From the NCBI RefSeq assembly GCF_963675165.1, contig NC_087380.1, forward strand, positions 7,698,517 through 7,762,516: a stretch of 64,000 nucleotides of DNA, written 5' to 3'. The DNA is from Halichondria panicea (taxonomy: Eukaryota; Porifera; Demospongiae; Suberitida; Halichondriidae). Below, piece after piece: positions 49,957 through 62,814 of the stretch. The stretch's first letter is position 1. The number at the start of each line of letters is the position of its first letter. The notes beneath the pieces were generated by a model. The model was not told the origin of the DNA and ran no database searches. It saw only the letters and a list, made by a program, of their open reading frames with translations. The translations under genes were made by a program, and so were the position numbers.

Positions 49957-50859
49957 CCCTTTAACCGTCGGATTCTTAATTAACAGTGAAGTGAAATGTC
50001 TGTAAATTCTCTATCGGGTTTCCAGAGCAATAAAATGCCTAGCAACCATATAAACCATATACCAATAGAATGCCCATACAACAAGGAAGAAAATGGTGCA
50101 ACATGTGTTGCCATAACAACCACGGTTATTACGCTCACCCGTTTTTCTCATTTTAAATGCTCGGCCAGCGGTGAGATAAAATCCAAAAATTTTTTTTATG
50201 GATCAGCCTATCATTATGGTATAAAGGCTTGACTAAGCTTGATTTTCACGTGCTAAGATATATCAATTTGAAGTACAATACGTACATGTATTACTATATC
50301 GGTGAACGATCTATGAAATTTACAAGCTCACATAAAGACTGTTCATTACTGCTAATTCTATTTTAGCTATACTATACTTACACTACTGATATTCTAGCTA
50401 TACTATACTACTTGCCAGAGTCACACAGTGAGCCCTCTCCTGGTCTTTCACCGTCCTGGTCCATAACACTAGCGTCTAGGTCCATGTCATGCATGTCCTC
50501 AGTCCCAGACAGTTCTTCATCAGCGTCTGGCATAAAGCTGGTAGCCTTTGGGAGGTATCCTACTATCCCCTCTCCTTCATAGGCACTGTCATCACCAGAG
50601 GAGACATCGCCATTGCTGTCCTCAAGCTGTTCAAGCACATCGGCACAAGTAAACAATCTAGCCATAGCTATAAACTTCGTGCGGTAAGATGCTAATGAAA
50701 TTTTAACATAGCAACGTGGCTTGGAAAATTCTAGACTAAATTGCAGGTGATTCTACAGCTCTTCCTCTATACAGGGATGTGCGTAGTTCGAGCTACTTCC
50801 TAAGTATCGCAGAATTAGAATTTCGCAAAAAAGTCACTATTGCGGTGGCGGTTAAAGGG
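49957..50859 (-). mobile_element. Non-autonomous piggyBac-like element 2 (903 bp, inverted copy of element 1)
   Basis: It is nearly identical to element 1 but in the opposite orientation, again with TTAA at both ends. The transposase-like N-terminal segment (50665-50411, minus) differs by a few residues. The 18-bp subterminal palindrome of element 1 is missing. A composite transposon or secondary inversion is possible. Confidence 0.8.
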
Positions 50860-51499
50860 TTAAAACAAATGGTCACAGGTAACGCACACAACATGCCAGT
50901 AACCATGGCAACGATGTTGTCATACTGATCCTACAGTGCAGCCCTTAAAATCTGCACATTTCCTGAAAAATTGCAGGTGTCCTGCAAGTGTCCTGCAACC
51001 TACTTACAAAGGATAGTGCAATGTTTCCTGTATACAGTTTCCTTTACTATTCCTGAAGAAGTTCAGGACATGTGTAAGATTCATAAGGAAAGTTTACAGG
51101 AAATTTTGTACTATCCTGAAAATATAGGAAATTTAGATATTTTTCCTGTGTACTACACAATCATGTATAGTGTTCATGAATATTCATGTCAATATCATCT
51201 TACTAATAATTATTATAAAGATATGTATCGTCATAATTATAATTATGATGTTTTATAGGCTTCATGGTACTGCATCAAACAGCGTGGATATAGCTTTCGC
51301 ACAGCAAGTTATTAGTTAGTGGCCTTCAGTAAGGCGTTAAAGCTTCGTTGTTGAATGAAAGCAAGCAAAAACTGAACTTCCACTGTTGGCTGCATGGGAT
51401 GGCTGGCTAGCTAGCTACACGCGTCCTTTAATCGAGGTACATGTTTACAGCTGAAGTGATCCCGTACCAAGAACAATGGAAAAGGGTCACTGAAGTAAA

Positions 51500-52240
51500 A
51501 TTATAATTGTGATTGTCTTCTTTACTTATCCTGATCCTATTGCCCCAGAACATTAGCAGGAGCCATAATATTATTATATATGTAAGACTCCAGTATTCTT
51601 TGCAAATAAAACGAGCAAAAGCTAAACTTGTTTCTTCTTTGTATTTCTTGCCTCCACTGATAGGAGAGTGTGGTTATGTCATTAATTTTATTGATAATCA
51701 GGTCTGCACGGGCTTTTCTGAGCCCGTGTATGTAATTCACTGCAAATTTTTGGGTTGGGAGGTCATCAAGAAGTAGCTTATTAGCAGGTTTGGAGAGGAG
51801 GTGTATAGGCAGACAGTATGGGGGAGGGCCATTGATAGCAGCATTTCCCTGGTGCTCTGGAGACCTGGGCAGACCAGTAAGAAGTGGGTTACGTCCTCAG
51901 CAGCGGAGTGGCATAGCTTGCAAGTAGGTGATCTTTCACCTCCCCTGAACCTTGAGGCATCCCACTCTAGGCCCACTAGTATATAGGTGAATTTTGAAGT
52001 TCGAGCGCTGGAGCATTTGTCTGTCCCCTTTGCTAATGAGCCACTGAGGGCAGATTCTTCCCTGGATAAAGGAAGTTGAGTTGCATTTGGCTATAGGGAG
52101 CCCACTGCATTCAGACTGCAGTTTGGTGTAGAGTATATAGAGTTCCTTTGATCGACTTCTTCCATGTAGGCTTGTTGCAGTTGCACGTGGCCTTGAGTCA
52201 AGGTAGGGATCACTTCAGCTGCAAATACTTAGTCAAGGCT
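51500..52240 (-). mobile_element. LINE (non-LTR retrotransposon) 3' remnant
   Basis: On the minus strand, 51737-51976 encodes a C-terminal zinc knuckle typical of LINE reverse-transcriptase proteins (CKLCHSAAEDVTHFLLVCPG). More upstream coding-like sequence (LYILYTKLQSECSGLPIAKC) continues to about 52230 but in a shifted frame. The element is dead and 5'-truncated. Confidence 0.65.
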
Positions 52241-53906
52241 TGATTACGTATTTTCAGCTGATATACTATACTCCAGCTAGCCTGGCAGGAGCCATAGTTA
52301 TACTTCTCTTAGTCTAAGACTCTAGGCTTCTTTGCTGTGATCCCAGTCCACAGTGCATGTCTCATGTAGTTGTACCGGCCGTTGTTTAGTTTAGTTTTAT
52401 TGCTCTTGAGTTGCTGTGCTAGTCATAGGCATGCTACATGCACTGCATTATAATTATACCATTCCTCTGGTTTCTTTAGTATCATGTCACCAGCCGAGGG
52501 TTTGCACTTTAGTGCTCTAGTTATAATTATACAGTAGCTGTCAGAATAAAGTTCCCCATAATTATACTGTTTGCATTAATTTAGTGTTGCCATTTTTGCG
52601 CAACAGAAAAACTCTATAATTTGAACGCAACCGTTGTATTTAACTGTGCATTGTAAAGCAAGTGAGACTAGTTAGTGCATGTACATTATACAAATTATAT
52701 CGGTATAATTATGTTGATTATTAGATTGCTACATGGACTTCATAATTATGTATATAATTATATACTTTGTTTTGCGTTTTAATAATTATCATGCCAGGGT
52801 TTCATCTAGGATAAAAAATTGGGGGGGGGGAAGGTTTCAATGCCCGGGTTCCCTTAACAGGACCCGCGCCTCGACATGGCTACCCCTCAACAGGGATTAT
52901 TACTCAATGCTCAGTATGCAGCCTACATATACATGTGTTCCCTAACAGGACCCGCCATTGTAACCCCCCTTTTCGGTGTCGTACCCAGGTATTTTCCTAG
53001 TTTTGGGGAGTACACTACCTATTTCTATTCCTTGGGGCTGAATGAGGGCCCCCAACACTTACGTGCTTAATGCTAATCGCAGGGGCCCCTCTCTCAGTAC
53101 TCCCCCAAAACCTAACCGCAGTCACGTGACCCCAACCTCTAGCATGACAGAGATAAATGGGCACGTGACATCCGCTTAAGTGTGCATTCTTGAGAAACTT
53201 AATATTAATTTTTATGAATCATTATCGTAAGTATTATATAGCCCATGTTCACTTTATTGGCTGTGAACTATTTCATTCATTACTTGATATCATCATGTAA
53301 CTATACAACTGAAATGATAATTGAAGTGAAAAGTATATAAAGTGCATGTATTCCTCTCTCCTATTGTGATGGTGGCAGTCTCCCAGTATCACTTGAGCAT
53401 ATCCTCCACCCCTCACCTAGTGTACCTGTTTGCAGTCATGCTCTCTATACAGTAGCCATCATAATTATAAGGTCCTCCCGTTGCGTTTTTTAAAAACGGC
53501 AAGCTGGCATAACAACGGAACAGCAACACCATTACATATTTATACCAATACAGTTACATTAAACGTAATATTGAAATATCATGACGTGCAGTATCTACTG
53601 AATAATCTCAATCAGCAGAGCCCTAGCTCCAAAGGATTATACGTATTGTTAAATATTTATTATGAACTTTGGACAATTTTTGAGAGGTCTTGTTCAGAAA
53701 ATTATGAAATTGAAACTACCGAATTCAGCTACATTGATTAAACGGAATTGAAGTTAGTACCGTTGATCTAGTGTGTATTTTATCAACCGTACATGCAATC
53801 ACAATTGCAAATGGTACAAAATGTGCCACAAGTTTACCACTATATTCTTTGGCGTATTTAATCAATAATTATGTATAATTATGACCGATTGTTTAATCCT
53901 TTACAG
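52241..53906. other. Region before Roc-COR gene 2; no exon recognised
   Basis: AT-rich sequence with small repeats. The missing upstream exon(s) of gene 2 should lie here or further left, but I find no Death-domain-like exon ending in the required phase. Confidence 0.5.
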
Positions 53907-56900
53907 TCTATATTCAAAACCAAACCTACTTGAAGAAACTGGACGAGCTGATGACCGACAAAAACAACACCATCGAGCTACACTATCTCAAGACACACTT
54001 CATTGGTCCTTCGGGTATTGGCAAAACGACCACTCGACAGCGGCTTGTTGGATCCATTACTAACCTGTCTTTGCTGCCCGAAGATCAAAGGAAACGTTGC
54101 AGTACATTACTAGCCGAGTGTGAACAAGTATTGGCCTTTGTGGACAAATCTGGAACAAAGCTTGAATTCAAAGCATCTTCAAGTCTAGAGGAAGAAACAC
54201 AGTTTATCTTCTCTTACCTTATGTCCTGTGAACCTTTTGAAGACAGCAATACTAGTCCACCTAAGGAACAGCCCACACAAGAAACCACTGACCCCAAGAA
54301 GCAAACTCAACTCAAGATCGATGAAGCACCAGTATCAGCAACTGATCAGCCAACACCAGAACCACCGGAAAAGATCAATGAAGCTGCTACTGCACCCAAA
54401 GAAACGTTATCACCAACACCTGGGACAACACCAGAAACGGTATCACCAACTGATCAGCCAACACCAGAACCACCGGAAAAGGTCGTGAAAGTGACCACTG
54501 TAGATGTTGGAAAGGTTGTCTCGAGACTCCGGCGTATTGTGGGTTCAGGAGAGTACACTAAAGAGCTGCTGAACAAAATCCTACTCAATCTGGTCGATAT
54601 AGGTGGGCAGCCTGGATTCGTGGAGATGTTTCCATTTTTAAGCAAAGGCCCAGGGATTTTCCTGGTATTCTTTCGACTGGACAAAGATCTCGATGACATG
54701 TGTCAAGTCTCCTACGAACGAGGAAAGGACAAGATCACACCGTACGATTCAACGTACACAAGCAGAGAATCACTCTCTCAAATCCTCTCAGCTATCAGCC
54801 ACCATACCAAGATTGACTCGGATATTGACAGAGAGCAGTGTATTAAACTGGGCAATCTAGGCTATGCTAAGCCTGTTGCTACCCTCATAGGTACTTTCAA
54901 GGATGAACTGGCAATGCAAATCAAAGTCGATCTTCTGTACGAGAAATGTTGTTATTCAACCAGCAAGAGCGATAGTACCACTGCCAGTCAAGGCCACAAA
55001 CAAAAGAAAGCAATTCGGAACATTTTGACTCAACAGAAGAGTGATGAGCAAGCTAACGTCAGTGCAGAAGATAGGGCTGCCATTGAGCAAACAGTCAGCC
55101 AACACCTCAACTCAGACACTTTCAAGAAAGATGTCCAAGACCGTTTAGAGCAAAAGTTGACAGAGAAAAACGAAGCTGTGACCAAGATTACCAGCAAGTT
55201 TGAGAAATTACTTTATAACCCAAAAGACAAGAAGTTCATAGCAGTGGACAACTACGAAGGCACTGATTCTGATATGGAACCTCTTCGTGAGCATCTTCAT
55301 GGCTTTATCAGTAGCTATTTCAGAGATGCCAAGCTTCGAATTCGCCCACAACAGCTTTTGTTTGGAGTTGTACTGAGAAAAGAATTTGACATCGTGTCTA
55401 TGGAAGACTGCATTCGTATCGGTACCGAGGGATTAAAGATGAGAGAGAAGGAGGTTCGATTCACCGTTTGGTACCTGGATCGGTACGTTGGAACTTTGAT
55501 CTATCATCCAGAGATCAAGGACAAAGATGGTTGGTTTGGGAACTTTGTCATTTGCAACCCCCAAGTGGTATTCAACAGTCTCAGTGTTCTCGTTGTCAAT
55601 CCGCTGCTGGAGCTCCATTCTGAAGACAGCCGTATTCAGTTTAATGATGCTGAGAGAAGGAATTGGATACTCAAGGGGCAATTCTCACTGAAAACAATCA
55701 CTCGATGCCATTCCGATGTAAACCAGGGTGTGAAGAAAGACCAGTTGATTCCTGTTGAGAAGCTGCTCATACTGCTCGAGCATTCCCACCTTTTGGCCAA
55801 AATCACAACAGTGGAGGAAGACCATACCACAGAAGAAGTTGAAACGACATATTTCATCCCCGCTATTCTCAAGTGTGCATCTCGCGAGGAACTAACGAAA
55901 CCACCCCCCACTGGCATTGATACACCCTCTCCAATCAAGATCACATTCAAACCCCAATACGTTCCCATTGGAGTATTTTGTGCCATGATCAGTGAATTGG
56001 TCTCAAGGGGGAGTACTGGAATTCTGGGCATGACTTGGAAACTTGCCACTGATACCTCAGTAAAGAGAAACCTCGTCTCCTTTCACATTGACGAATCTGC
56101 CAAGCATTTTGTTACCCTTATCGCTAACGTCGATTGCTATGAGATACGGATTATTCGACAGGACAGGGACCATACGATGCACGAGCTTTGTTCCTACGTC
56201 CTCTCAACCCTCCTCTTGGTGATGAAGGACATCAGTCCACTACTCACTCCAATCATTGCCTTCGACTGCTACTGTGGCAAACATAAAGATGGTTCCAAGC
56301 TTTGTCTCCTCACACCTGGAGCTGATCCCTGCTTTAAATGCACCAGCAAAGTCTCTCTGAGTCCTCACCAAGAATGCTGGTTCGCAGAAGTAAGTACTAT
56401 AGCATTTTAATTCTTCATACAATGACCTATATCATTTCTGTATCATATCTTTAATAAATTACAGGAAGTCAGCCTCGGGGATGATGTGTTCCTCCTTGCC
56501 CTGCCCTTTGCCTCTAAGCGAGAGTTGAGGGACAAGAGCCTCTCTTTCGAGTGGAGCAAGAGAAGACCCAGAATTAGTGGGACTGAAAATGAATTGGAAG
56601 TCAAGGCCCCGTCAAATAGTCACTTCAAGGGCTTTATCAGTTGTGAGATCTCCAAGAACCAGAAGCATTTCTTCACCGTGTACCACTGCCTCAAAGAGAG
56701 TGTTGGTGAGAATAATGTTAGAGCTTGTATGCAGATTATAATTAGGACACTTTTACGAATGTACTGTACATGTATAATTTAATTTCAATTGTTACAGAGC
56801 ACACCTCCAGCTCTGAAACTGATCAGCTGTTTGCAGATGTGAAGGAAGTGATCAAAGAGATACGCTCTGACTGGTACACCCTGGCTATAGAACTGGACAT

Positions 56901-58089
56901 TGACTATGCAACTAGGAATGTGAGACCTTAAGAATGTGTCCCTCCACCACCTTGAGTGTATTCTCCCAGTGTAGTCCTAATTATGTGTGTGCACTATTTA
57001 ATTGACTGCTGCGGTTATTTAATGGTTGAATAGTGAGCATTTAAATAATACATTTTTAGAATGAGGTATCTATAGCAATGCTGATTCTGCATATTTGGTG
57101 TGGTCTTGTATGAAGTACCAACCTATTTAACAGGTTACTATAGCAATGTAATGTTGAGCTCTTACTAAGTATTTAATACTGTGTTTCACTGTGTGTACCG
57201 ATACAGAGTCTTGAGAAGGACTATCGCTGGGTTGAGCCATGCTTTGAGGCCATGCTGACACACTGGGTGAAGCGCTCCTCTCCTCCCCCCTCCTGGTCTG
57301 CCCTTGTTAGAGCACTAGAGTCTCCCGCCATTGCTCGTGGGGACATTGCAACAACCATTAAGGTTGGCAACTATATTACAATTGAAAGCTTTATTTTGTA
57401 TAAATTGTTGCAGTACATGTTCTATCCTCTACGTTATAAACGCAAGTAGCTAAAAATTATTTGATTTCTCTTTACAGACAAAAGCTACCAGCGACATCTC
57501 TCCTGATATTTTTCATCTCACTCACGGTGTGCTGCCATAACTTGTATTGTATAGTATTACTGTATCAACCGTAAAATAGCTAATGCTTAATTGCTCTTCA
57601 TATCTGTCGTTCTATATTCCATTCCATTCCGCATTCCTCCTTTTACAACATGCCTTTCCACTTCCTCCTATTGTGTACTACCAGCCATATACAGTGTATT
57701 GTACATGTACTGAGTCTATTTGTTCACATTACATGTACTTAGGTCTCCAGTGTGTGGGCGTATCATGCTCTAACCATTTCCTCTCTCCTGCAGGTAACGC
57801 TGGCTACAGTGTGCTGGTGAGCTGCAGTGAGAAGATAGTCCAGTCACTGTCTCATGAGCCCAAAGCCCTAGCTGTTAGTTTCCTGTCAGTCGGACTCATC
57901 ACTGAGCGTGTGTTGCGAGAGACTAACGAGCTGAACGAGATCAAAGCTGACAAAGCCACTAGACTGTACACTGCCCTGCTGGGTGTGGTCAAACACCACC
58001 CTCACAAGTACCACGAGTTTGTCTCCACTCTCAGACTCAACCCACTACACACTGACTTGGTCACACTATTAGATAGCAAGTACACGTAG
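53907..58089 (+). CDS. Roc-COR gene 2: Roc-COR, small domain, Death domain, CARD (5' end open)
   Basis: Exons: 53907-56389, 56465-56705, 56798-56919, 57207-57362, 57478-57526, 57794-58089; junctions are GT-AG and in frame, and the stop TAG is at 58087. Exon 1 encodes a Roc GTPase with P-loop GPSGIGKTT, a long Pro/Thr-rich insertion (repeat TDQPTPEPPEK), G3 DIGGQPG and G4 GTFKD. A charged helical insert (about 54940-55220) follows, then a COR region ending FDCYCGKHKDG...C..C. Exon 2 is a small domain of about 80 residues I cannot assign. Exons 3-4 make a Death domain (IRSDWYTLAIELDID ... WSALVRALE). Exons 5-6 lead into a CARD. The first exon starts mid-codon after an acceptor, so an upstream exon is expected; ATG at 53951 is an alternative start. 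All GTPase motifs look intact. Proposed role: immune or cell-death signalling scaffold. Confidence 0.78.
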
Positions 58090-58111
58090 TTTGTCTACAC
58101 GTATATACGCA

Positions 58112-58311
58112 NNNNNNNNNNNNNNNNNNNNNNNNNNNNNNNNNNNNNNNNNNNNNNNNNNNNNNNNNNNNNNNNNNNNNNNNNNNNNNNNNNNNNNNNN
58201 NNNNNNNNNNNNNNNNNNNNNNNNNNNNNNNNNNNNNNNNNNNNNNNNNNNNNNNNNNNNNNNNNNNNNNNNNNNNNNNNNNNNNNNNNNNNNNNNNNNN
58301 NNNNNNNNNNN
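58112..58311. other. Assembly gap (200 N)
   Basis: A nominal gap begins 22 bp after the stop codon of Roc-COR gene 2, so its 3' UTR and poly(A) signal are not visible. Confidence 1.
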
Positions 58312-60698
58312 TGATAGCACCACCCGACATTTTTGCTCTAGCGAGATGTACATAATACTTACCCTTGAAATTCTTTCACGTCGTCTCCTTGTCGTTTTCT
58401 CGGCTGACTCCTCTGTCCGGTAGGCAGCTCTCTGTCACTCAATCAACTCTACAAAAATTTCTGGTCTACAAACATTTCTAGGACAATTTTCTAGAACGCT
58501 TTGACGAATCAATAATCTGTCCCTGTTCCTCTGTATAACTGTAGTATGTAGATCTACTCAGGTGTTCCTTTCCTGTCAGTATGTGCCACAATCTAATTTC
58601 TGCCACAATCTCACCTTGTGTAAATGTGTAAATGTACTGTAAAGCAGCATCGATTATTATTATTATTATTATTAAATGCAGTTCTTAAATGCAGTTCTAG
58701 AGCGTCTACACAATCAACACCTGGGCGTGCAAGCCTTATCTTTGTGTAGTGATTCAGACACGACCTATTCAGACAGTTCTCTACATGTACGAGGAACAAG
58801 AAGGCTGGATCTGATGTCGGTACCATGAAGAAGCTATACAAACAGTAAAGTAGTAAAGTCGACTAACAGACAGCTGAAAGCACAGTATCTTGTAGAAATG
58901 ACTGCAGTGACTATACACATGTACATGTGTACGTAATCTAAGCCACCCAGTTCTGGTAGCAGTGGGTCAACGAAGAGAAATATACCACATGCTTTGTACA
59001 TTTTGTCCAGTGTTATCGAGCTCTGTTGGATTAGGTAAGTTAAGATAGACACTATCAATGTCATTCTAGCCAATAGACTATTGTTTCTCAGGCCCCTGAT
59101 GTTATAGGACAATTTCACTCATCCCATCAGGCCTGCTAATACTAAGCACAATGGCAGTGATACCAATACTAAATTAAAGGATTTCTTGTAAGGCTAATAA
59201 TAAATTGGATCTAGCATATACTTACTGTGTTTTTATATTAGGTGTATAATTATATATATGTGACAGGGCCTAGGAAAACACCCGAGTTTATTTTTATTGT
59301 TGAATCGGATAAAGCGTTCTCTAAACTCGACCTCCTAAGATCGACCTCCTAGCTATTTTCTATCCTTTCGCCCTCTTGAGCAGATGACGCTCAAACGCCA
59401 TGAATTAATTGAAGTTCAATTATTGATTTCCGGGCACTTCCGTATACTCATAAAGCATATAGTAAAAGATTTCTGGAGAAGACGAGTTAGTTAGATGACT
59501 CTCTAGCTAGCTATGTAGCTGGCATCTAGGAAGGATCTCCTATGTAGCTCATCTAGAAAGGATTTAGCTGGCATCTAGGAAGGATCTTCAAAAAGACAAA
59601 GAGACAAAGACTCCCATCGCTCCAATGGTAAGCTTTCATGTCTTGTTATCAGCTTGTACTTACTTTATAATAGATCGCTCACTTGCATGGAGCGTGTCGA
59701 TTTACCTATTACATAGTGATAGTGCGCATGCGTTAGTTTATTATGCGTTAGTTTATTATCTCATCAGCTTAGCCTCTATGCATGACAGTTGTATGGTCAC
59801 CTTGGATCTGTACATGCGTGCTACTACTTGCGAAGGCTGCTGGGACCAGGGAAGGAGTTAGAGATATCTCTGATCTAGTAGCAGCCTGAATTGTTATAGC
59901 AGTAGTTAGGCAGCCCTCTAATTAATTAGAGGAATGCAACCCGCTAGTTAATAATAATCAGGCGTTTCTATTGCTCTCCTAATTAAGTACTTGGGGGTAA
60001 AGATGTGGCCTAGCCACCAGTCATAGCTTCAGCTCAGTCATGCCCTAACCACATGCAGACCACATGCAGAGAAGTTTACCCTAACCCTAACAACAGATAT
60101 GAAGAGTATAATTATGTCTTGGGACGAACTCCTTATCAAAATTCCTATTAATTATATCAGGTTATAAAACTCCTTATCAATATTGTTGTGCTGTATATCG
60201 TTGTTGTGCTGTTTGTGCTGTATATCTGGCCCTAAATTTATCATCGATATTAATTTTGTGCAGGCCATTGAAGTCTTAATGGCTCCAATAGGTTTCTTCT
60301 ACTAGTGTCAGTGTTAAACGCTGTGTTAATATTTGTGCTGTGTTAATAAAATTAAAATCAACAAGTTCAGTCTTGATCAGGTTTAGGGTTAGTACATCCT
60401 CTAATGTTAGCTCTAAGAAGGCCTCCCCATTTTCTGTGGAGAAATACATCAATGTTATTGGCTCAAGTTATACAGATTGTCATGCAATCAATAATTATAA
60501 TTGAATTGCTATAACAGACAGTACACTAAAAATTGGCCAACGAAGTATACTGAGAATGCATGGCCAAACACAAAGTAGGGTGACCAACCTTAGACATAAT
60601 AGGCCAGTTGCATACACGTTCAATGGAATGCAATGCAATTAGTCGTGACATCACTACTGGATGCTTGCGGAGGCTGGACATCAACGTAGAACTCATAG
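58312..60698. other. Gene-free stretch
   Basis: AT-rich, with an ATT microsatellite near 58652-58675, a short direct repeat ggcatctaggaaggatct near 59520-59590, and no recognised exon. The taccctaaccctaac at about 60075 is too short to be telomeric. Confidence 0.6.
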
Positions 60699-60816
60699 TG
60701 TGGTGTCACGATCAATAAGTAATCACAATAGCAGAACTGAACAGAACACGTGGCACAAAGTATTACAAAAACCTAGTCTAGAATGAGTAATCTACTATAT
60801 GACGTAATCTACTACA
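60699..60816 (-). repeat. Putative short LTR (118 bp) of the Ty3/gypsy-type element
   Basis: Read on the minus strand the segment begins TGTAGTAGATTACG and ends GTGACACCACA, with TG...CA ends. It directly follows a polypurine tract. The matching 5' LTR would be beyond the right edge. Confidence 0.5.
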
Positions 60817-60830
60817 CTCCTCCCCCCTAG
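60817..60830 (-). other. Polypurine tract of the Ty3/gypsy-type element
   Basis: CTAGGGGGGAGGAG on the minus strand lies immediately before the LTR-like segment and after a T/G-rich non-coding stretch, the usual position of a plus-strand primer. Confidence 0.55.
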
Positions 60831-61047
60831 CACAAAAACAAACAAAAAACAACAACAACTCTACAAGAAGGTGTATAACATTATACATACATAGTTACCA
60901 GTTCCATGTGGGTTCGAACCGTTTAACCGGTTTCCGTTCCCGGCGAGGGAACGTCTTAGGTCTCAACAGGGTCAGGCGTTGAGTCCTTAGGCTCTTGTAC
61001 ATGTGGTGTAGGCAAATCTAGGCCCACGTCTACTTTTTCTTCAACGG

Positions 61048-62420
61048 GAATGTGTTGGTGAACATGGTGCTTTTCGAGCATTGACTCGAGGCTACACTTA
61101 CTGGGCTTCTGGTAGATTGGAAGAAATTTGTGTAAACACCAAAAATCCTGATTGGGCCCATGTCAAGTGTAAGACAAAGCCGTCCATGAAAGTTGGAGTG
61201 TACAACACATACATTTTGCTTCGCCGAGAAGGAATGTGCCACTTCCTGCAGGGTGAGTTATAAGTCTATTGGCATTTGTCAAAGTTGAGCCCCCTTCAGA
61301 CAATCAGCTAGCTGTACGCATGTATCAGCTTTGCTGCATGCACTAATCCGAATGCTCCAAGTCTCGCTTCCAGAGGGAGTGTAGTTGAGAATGACCCTGT
61401 ACCATGTACATCCCTCCCATGCCAGTGGAAACCACCTCGGAAAAGTGCTTGTTTCAAAAAGCATGAATACTCAAAGCAAGGAAATCGATTTCTGTGGAGG
61501 ATTTCGATCCTAGGCCACAAAAGTATCGGGGCCAAGTCAACTCTCGGCTCTGTTGGAAAAAATGCGAGGAGAACAGCTGTGCATATCACTTTTATTTGAT
61601 AAACAATTTCGATGTGAAATATCCCAACAGCCTTGTAATGAGAATCTTCCAGGTGATAGTGACCTAAGAGCTACTGTAATGGCATTTAAGAAGACACTTG
61701 AAATGAAATGACACAGATGTGCCGTGAAATGGAAAGGAACACTTGTGAGCAGGCAAATTCCCCATTGTGGTTTTCTGTGAGAAGGTTTCGCTTAACTGCC
61801 TCCTTGTTTGGACCTCCTGATAACTTGGTTTTGCGCATTATACAGCCAAGAACCTTTTCTACTCCAGCTACCGCATACGGCCTAACTAACGAGAAAATAG
61901 CGATTCAGGAATACATATCCTACCAGAACCAAAAGTGTAATCAAGATTGATTGTAAGCTCATCGGGGGCTTTTTAGGTGCATCACCAGATGGAGCAGTAT
62001 ACAACCCCTCTAATACTCTAGAACCGTATGGATTTTTAGAGGTAAAATGTCCCTACTCCTGAAGCTTGTCATATTGAAGGATTCTACTGTACCTTGAACT
62101 CGGAGAAAAGTTTACAACTCAAAACAAGTCATGCCCAAGTGCAGGGTCAAATGTCTTTAGGAGAGCGCAGTTGGTGTGATTTTGTAGATTAGTGTTCAAC
62201 ACATTGCATTCGATGAGGCCTACTGGAGAGACAAACTGCTACCAAAGCTAACCTCATTTTATGATAATTGTGTTGCTCCTGAACTAGTCAGCCCATTGCA
62301 TTCACTGGGACTACCTATGCGTGATTTAACAAAGATGTCCGTTTGATATAACATTAATTATTATCATGTCACATGTCAAAATAACAAAAAAATTTATTAA
62401 TTAAAAATCAGACTAAGCAA
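61048..62420 (+). pseudogene. SWIM/YqaJ-type transposon-associated nuclease remnant
   Basis: The plus strand encodes, in several frames, ARGYTYWASGRLEEICVNTK with PSMKVGVYNTYILL (region before a SWIM zinc finger). Further on it encodes SPLWFSVRRFRLTASLFG, then GASPDGAVYNPS and FLEVKCPYS. The last two contain the D...ExK residues of the YqaJ exonuclease fold. Several frameshifts and stops make it a pseudogene. It lies between two parts of the opposite-strand retrotransposon, so it is a later insertion. Confidence 0.6.
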
Positions 62421-62814
62421 ATGATTCAAATTCAGTGTCTGAAACACTACTCAGTGAATCAGTGTCGGAATCAGGTAAGTGTGCAATTTTCGAACCTGTT
62501 TTCGAACCTGGTCTTGGTGGTATCTACGATTACTCATTGTCACCGCGTACGAAACCGGCCCTGTCTTCTTGGCAATCGTACCTGCTAACCATTTGTCCCC
62601 TTGGAGGTAGTTCCTCACGAGCATAGTTCCTCACGAGCACGGGGTCACCTTCGCAAAGCAATCTCTCGTGCGCATGAGCATCGTGTTTTTGCTTTTGCTT
62701 TTGCTTCATTTGTTGTGTTTCCACTCTTTCAGCTGTCAAAGGTTCAAAGGTCTCAGTATGTCCAATTTTGACCTGGGTCTTCTTCTGAGTAACGCTTCAG
62801 CTGCTCACTGGTGT

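Noticed and set aside
60070..60090. Telomere-like taccctaaccctaac
   Set aside because: Only about two units; no array.
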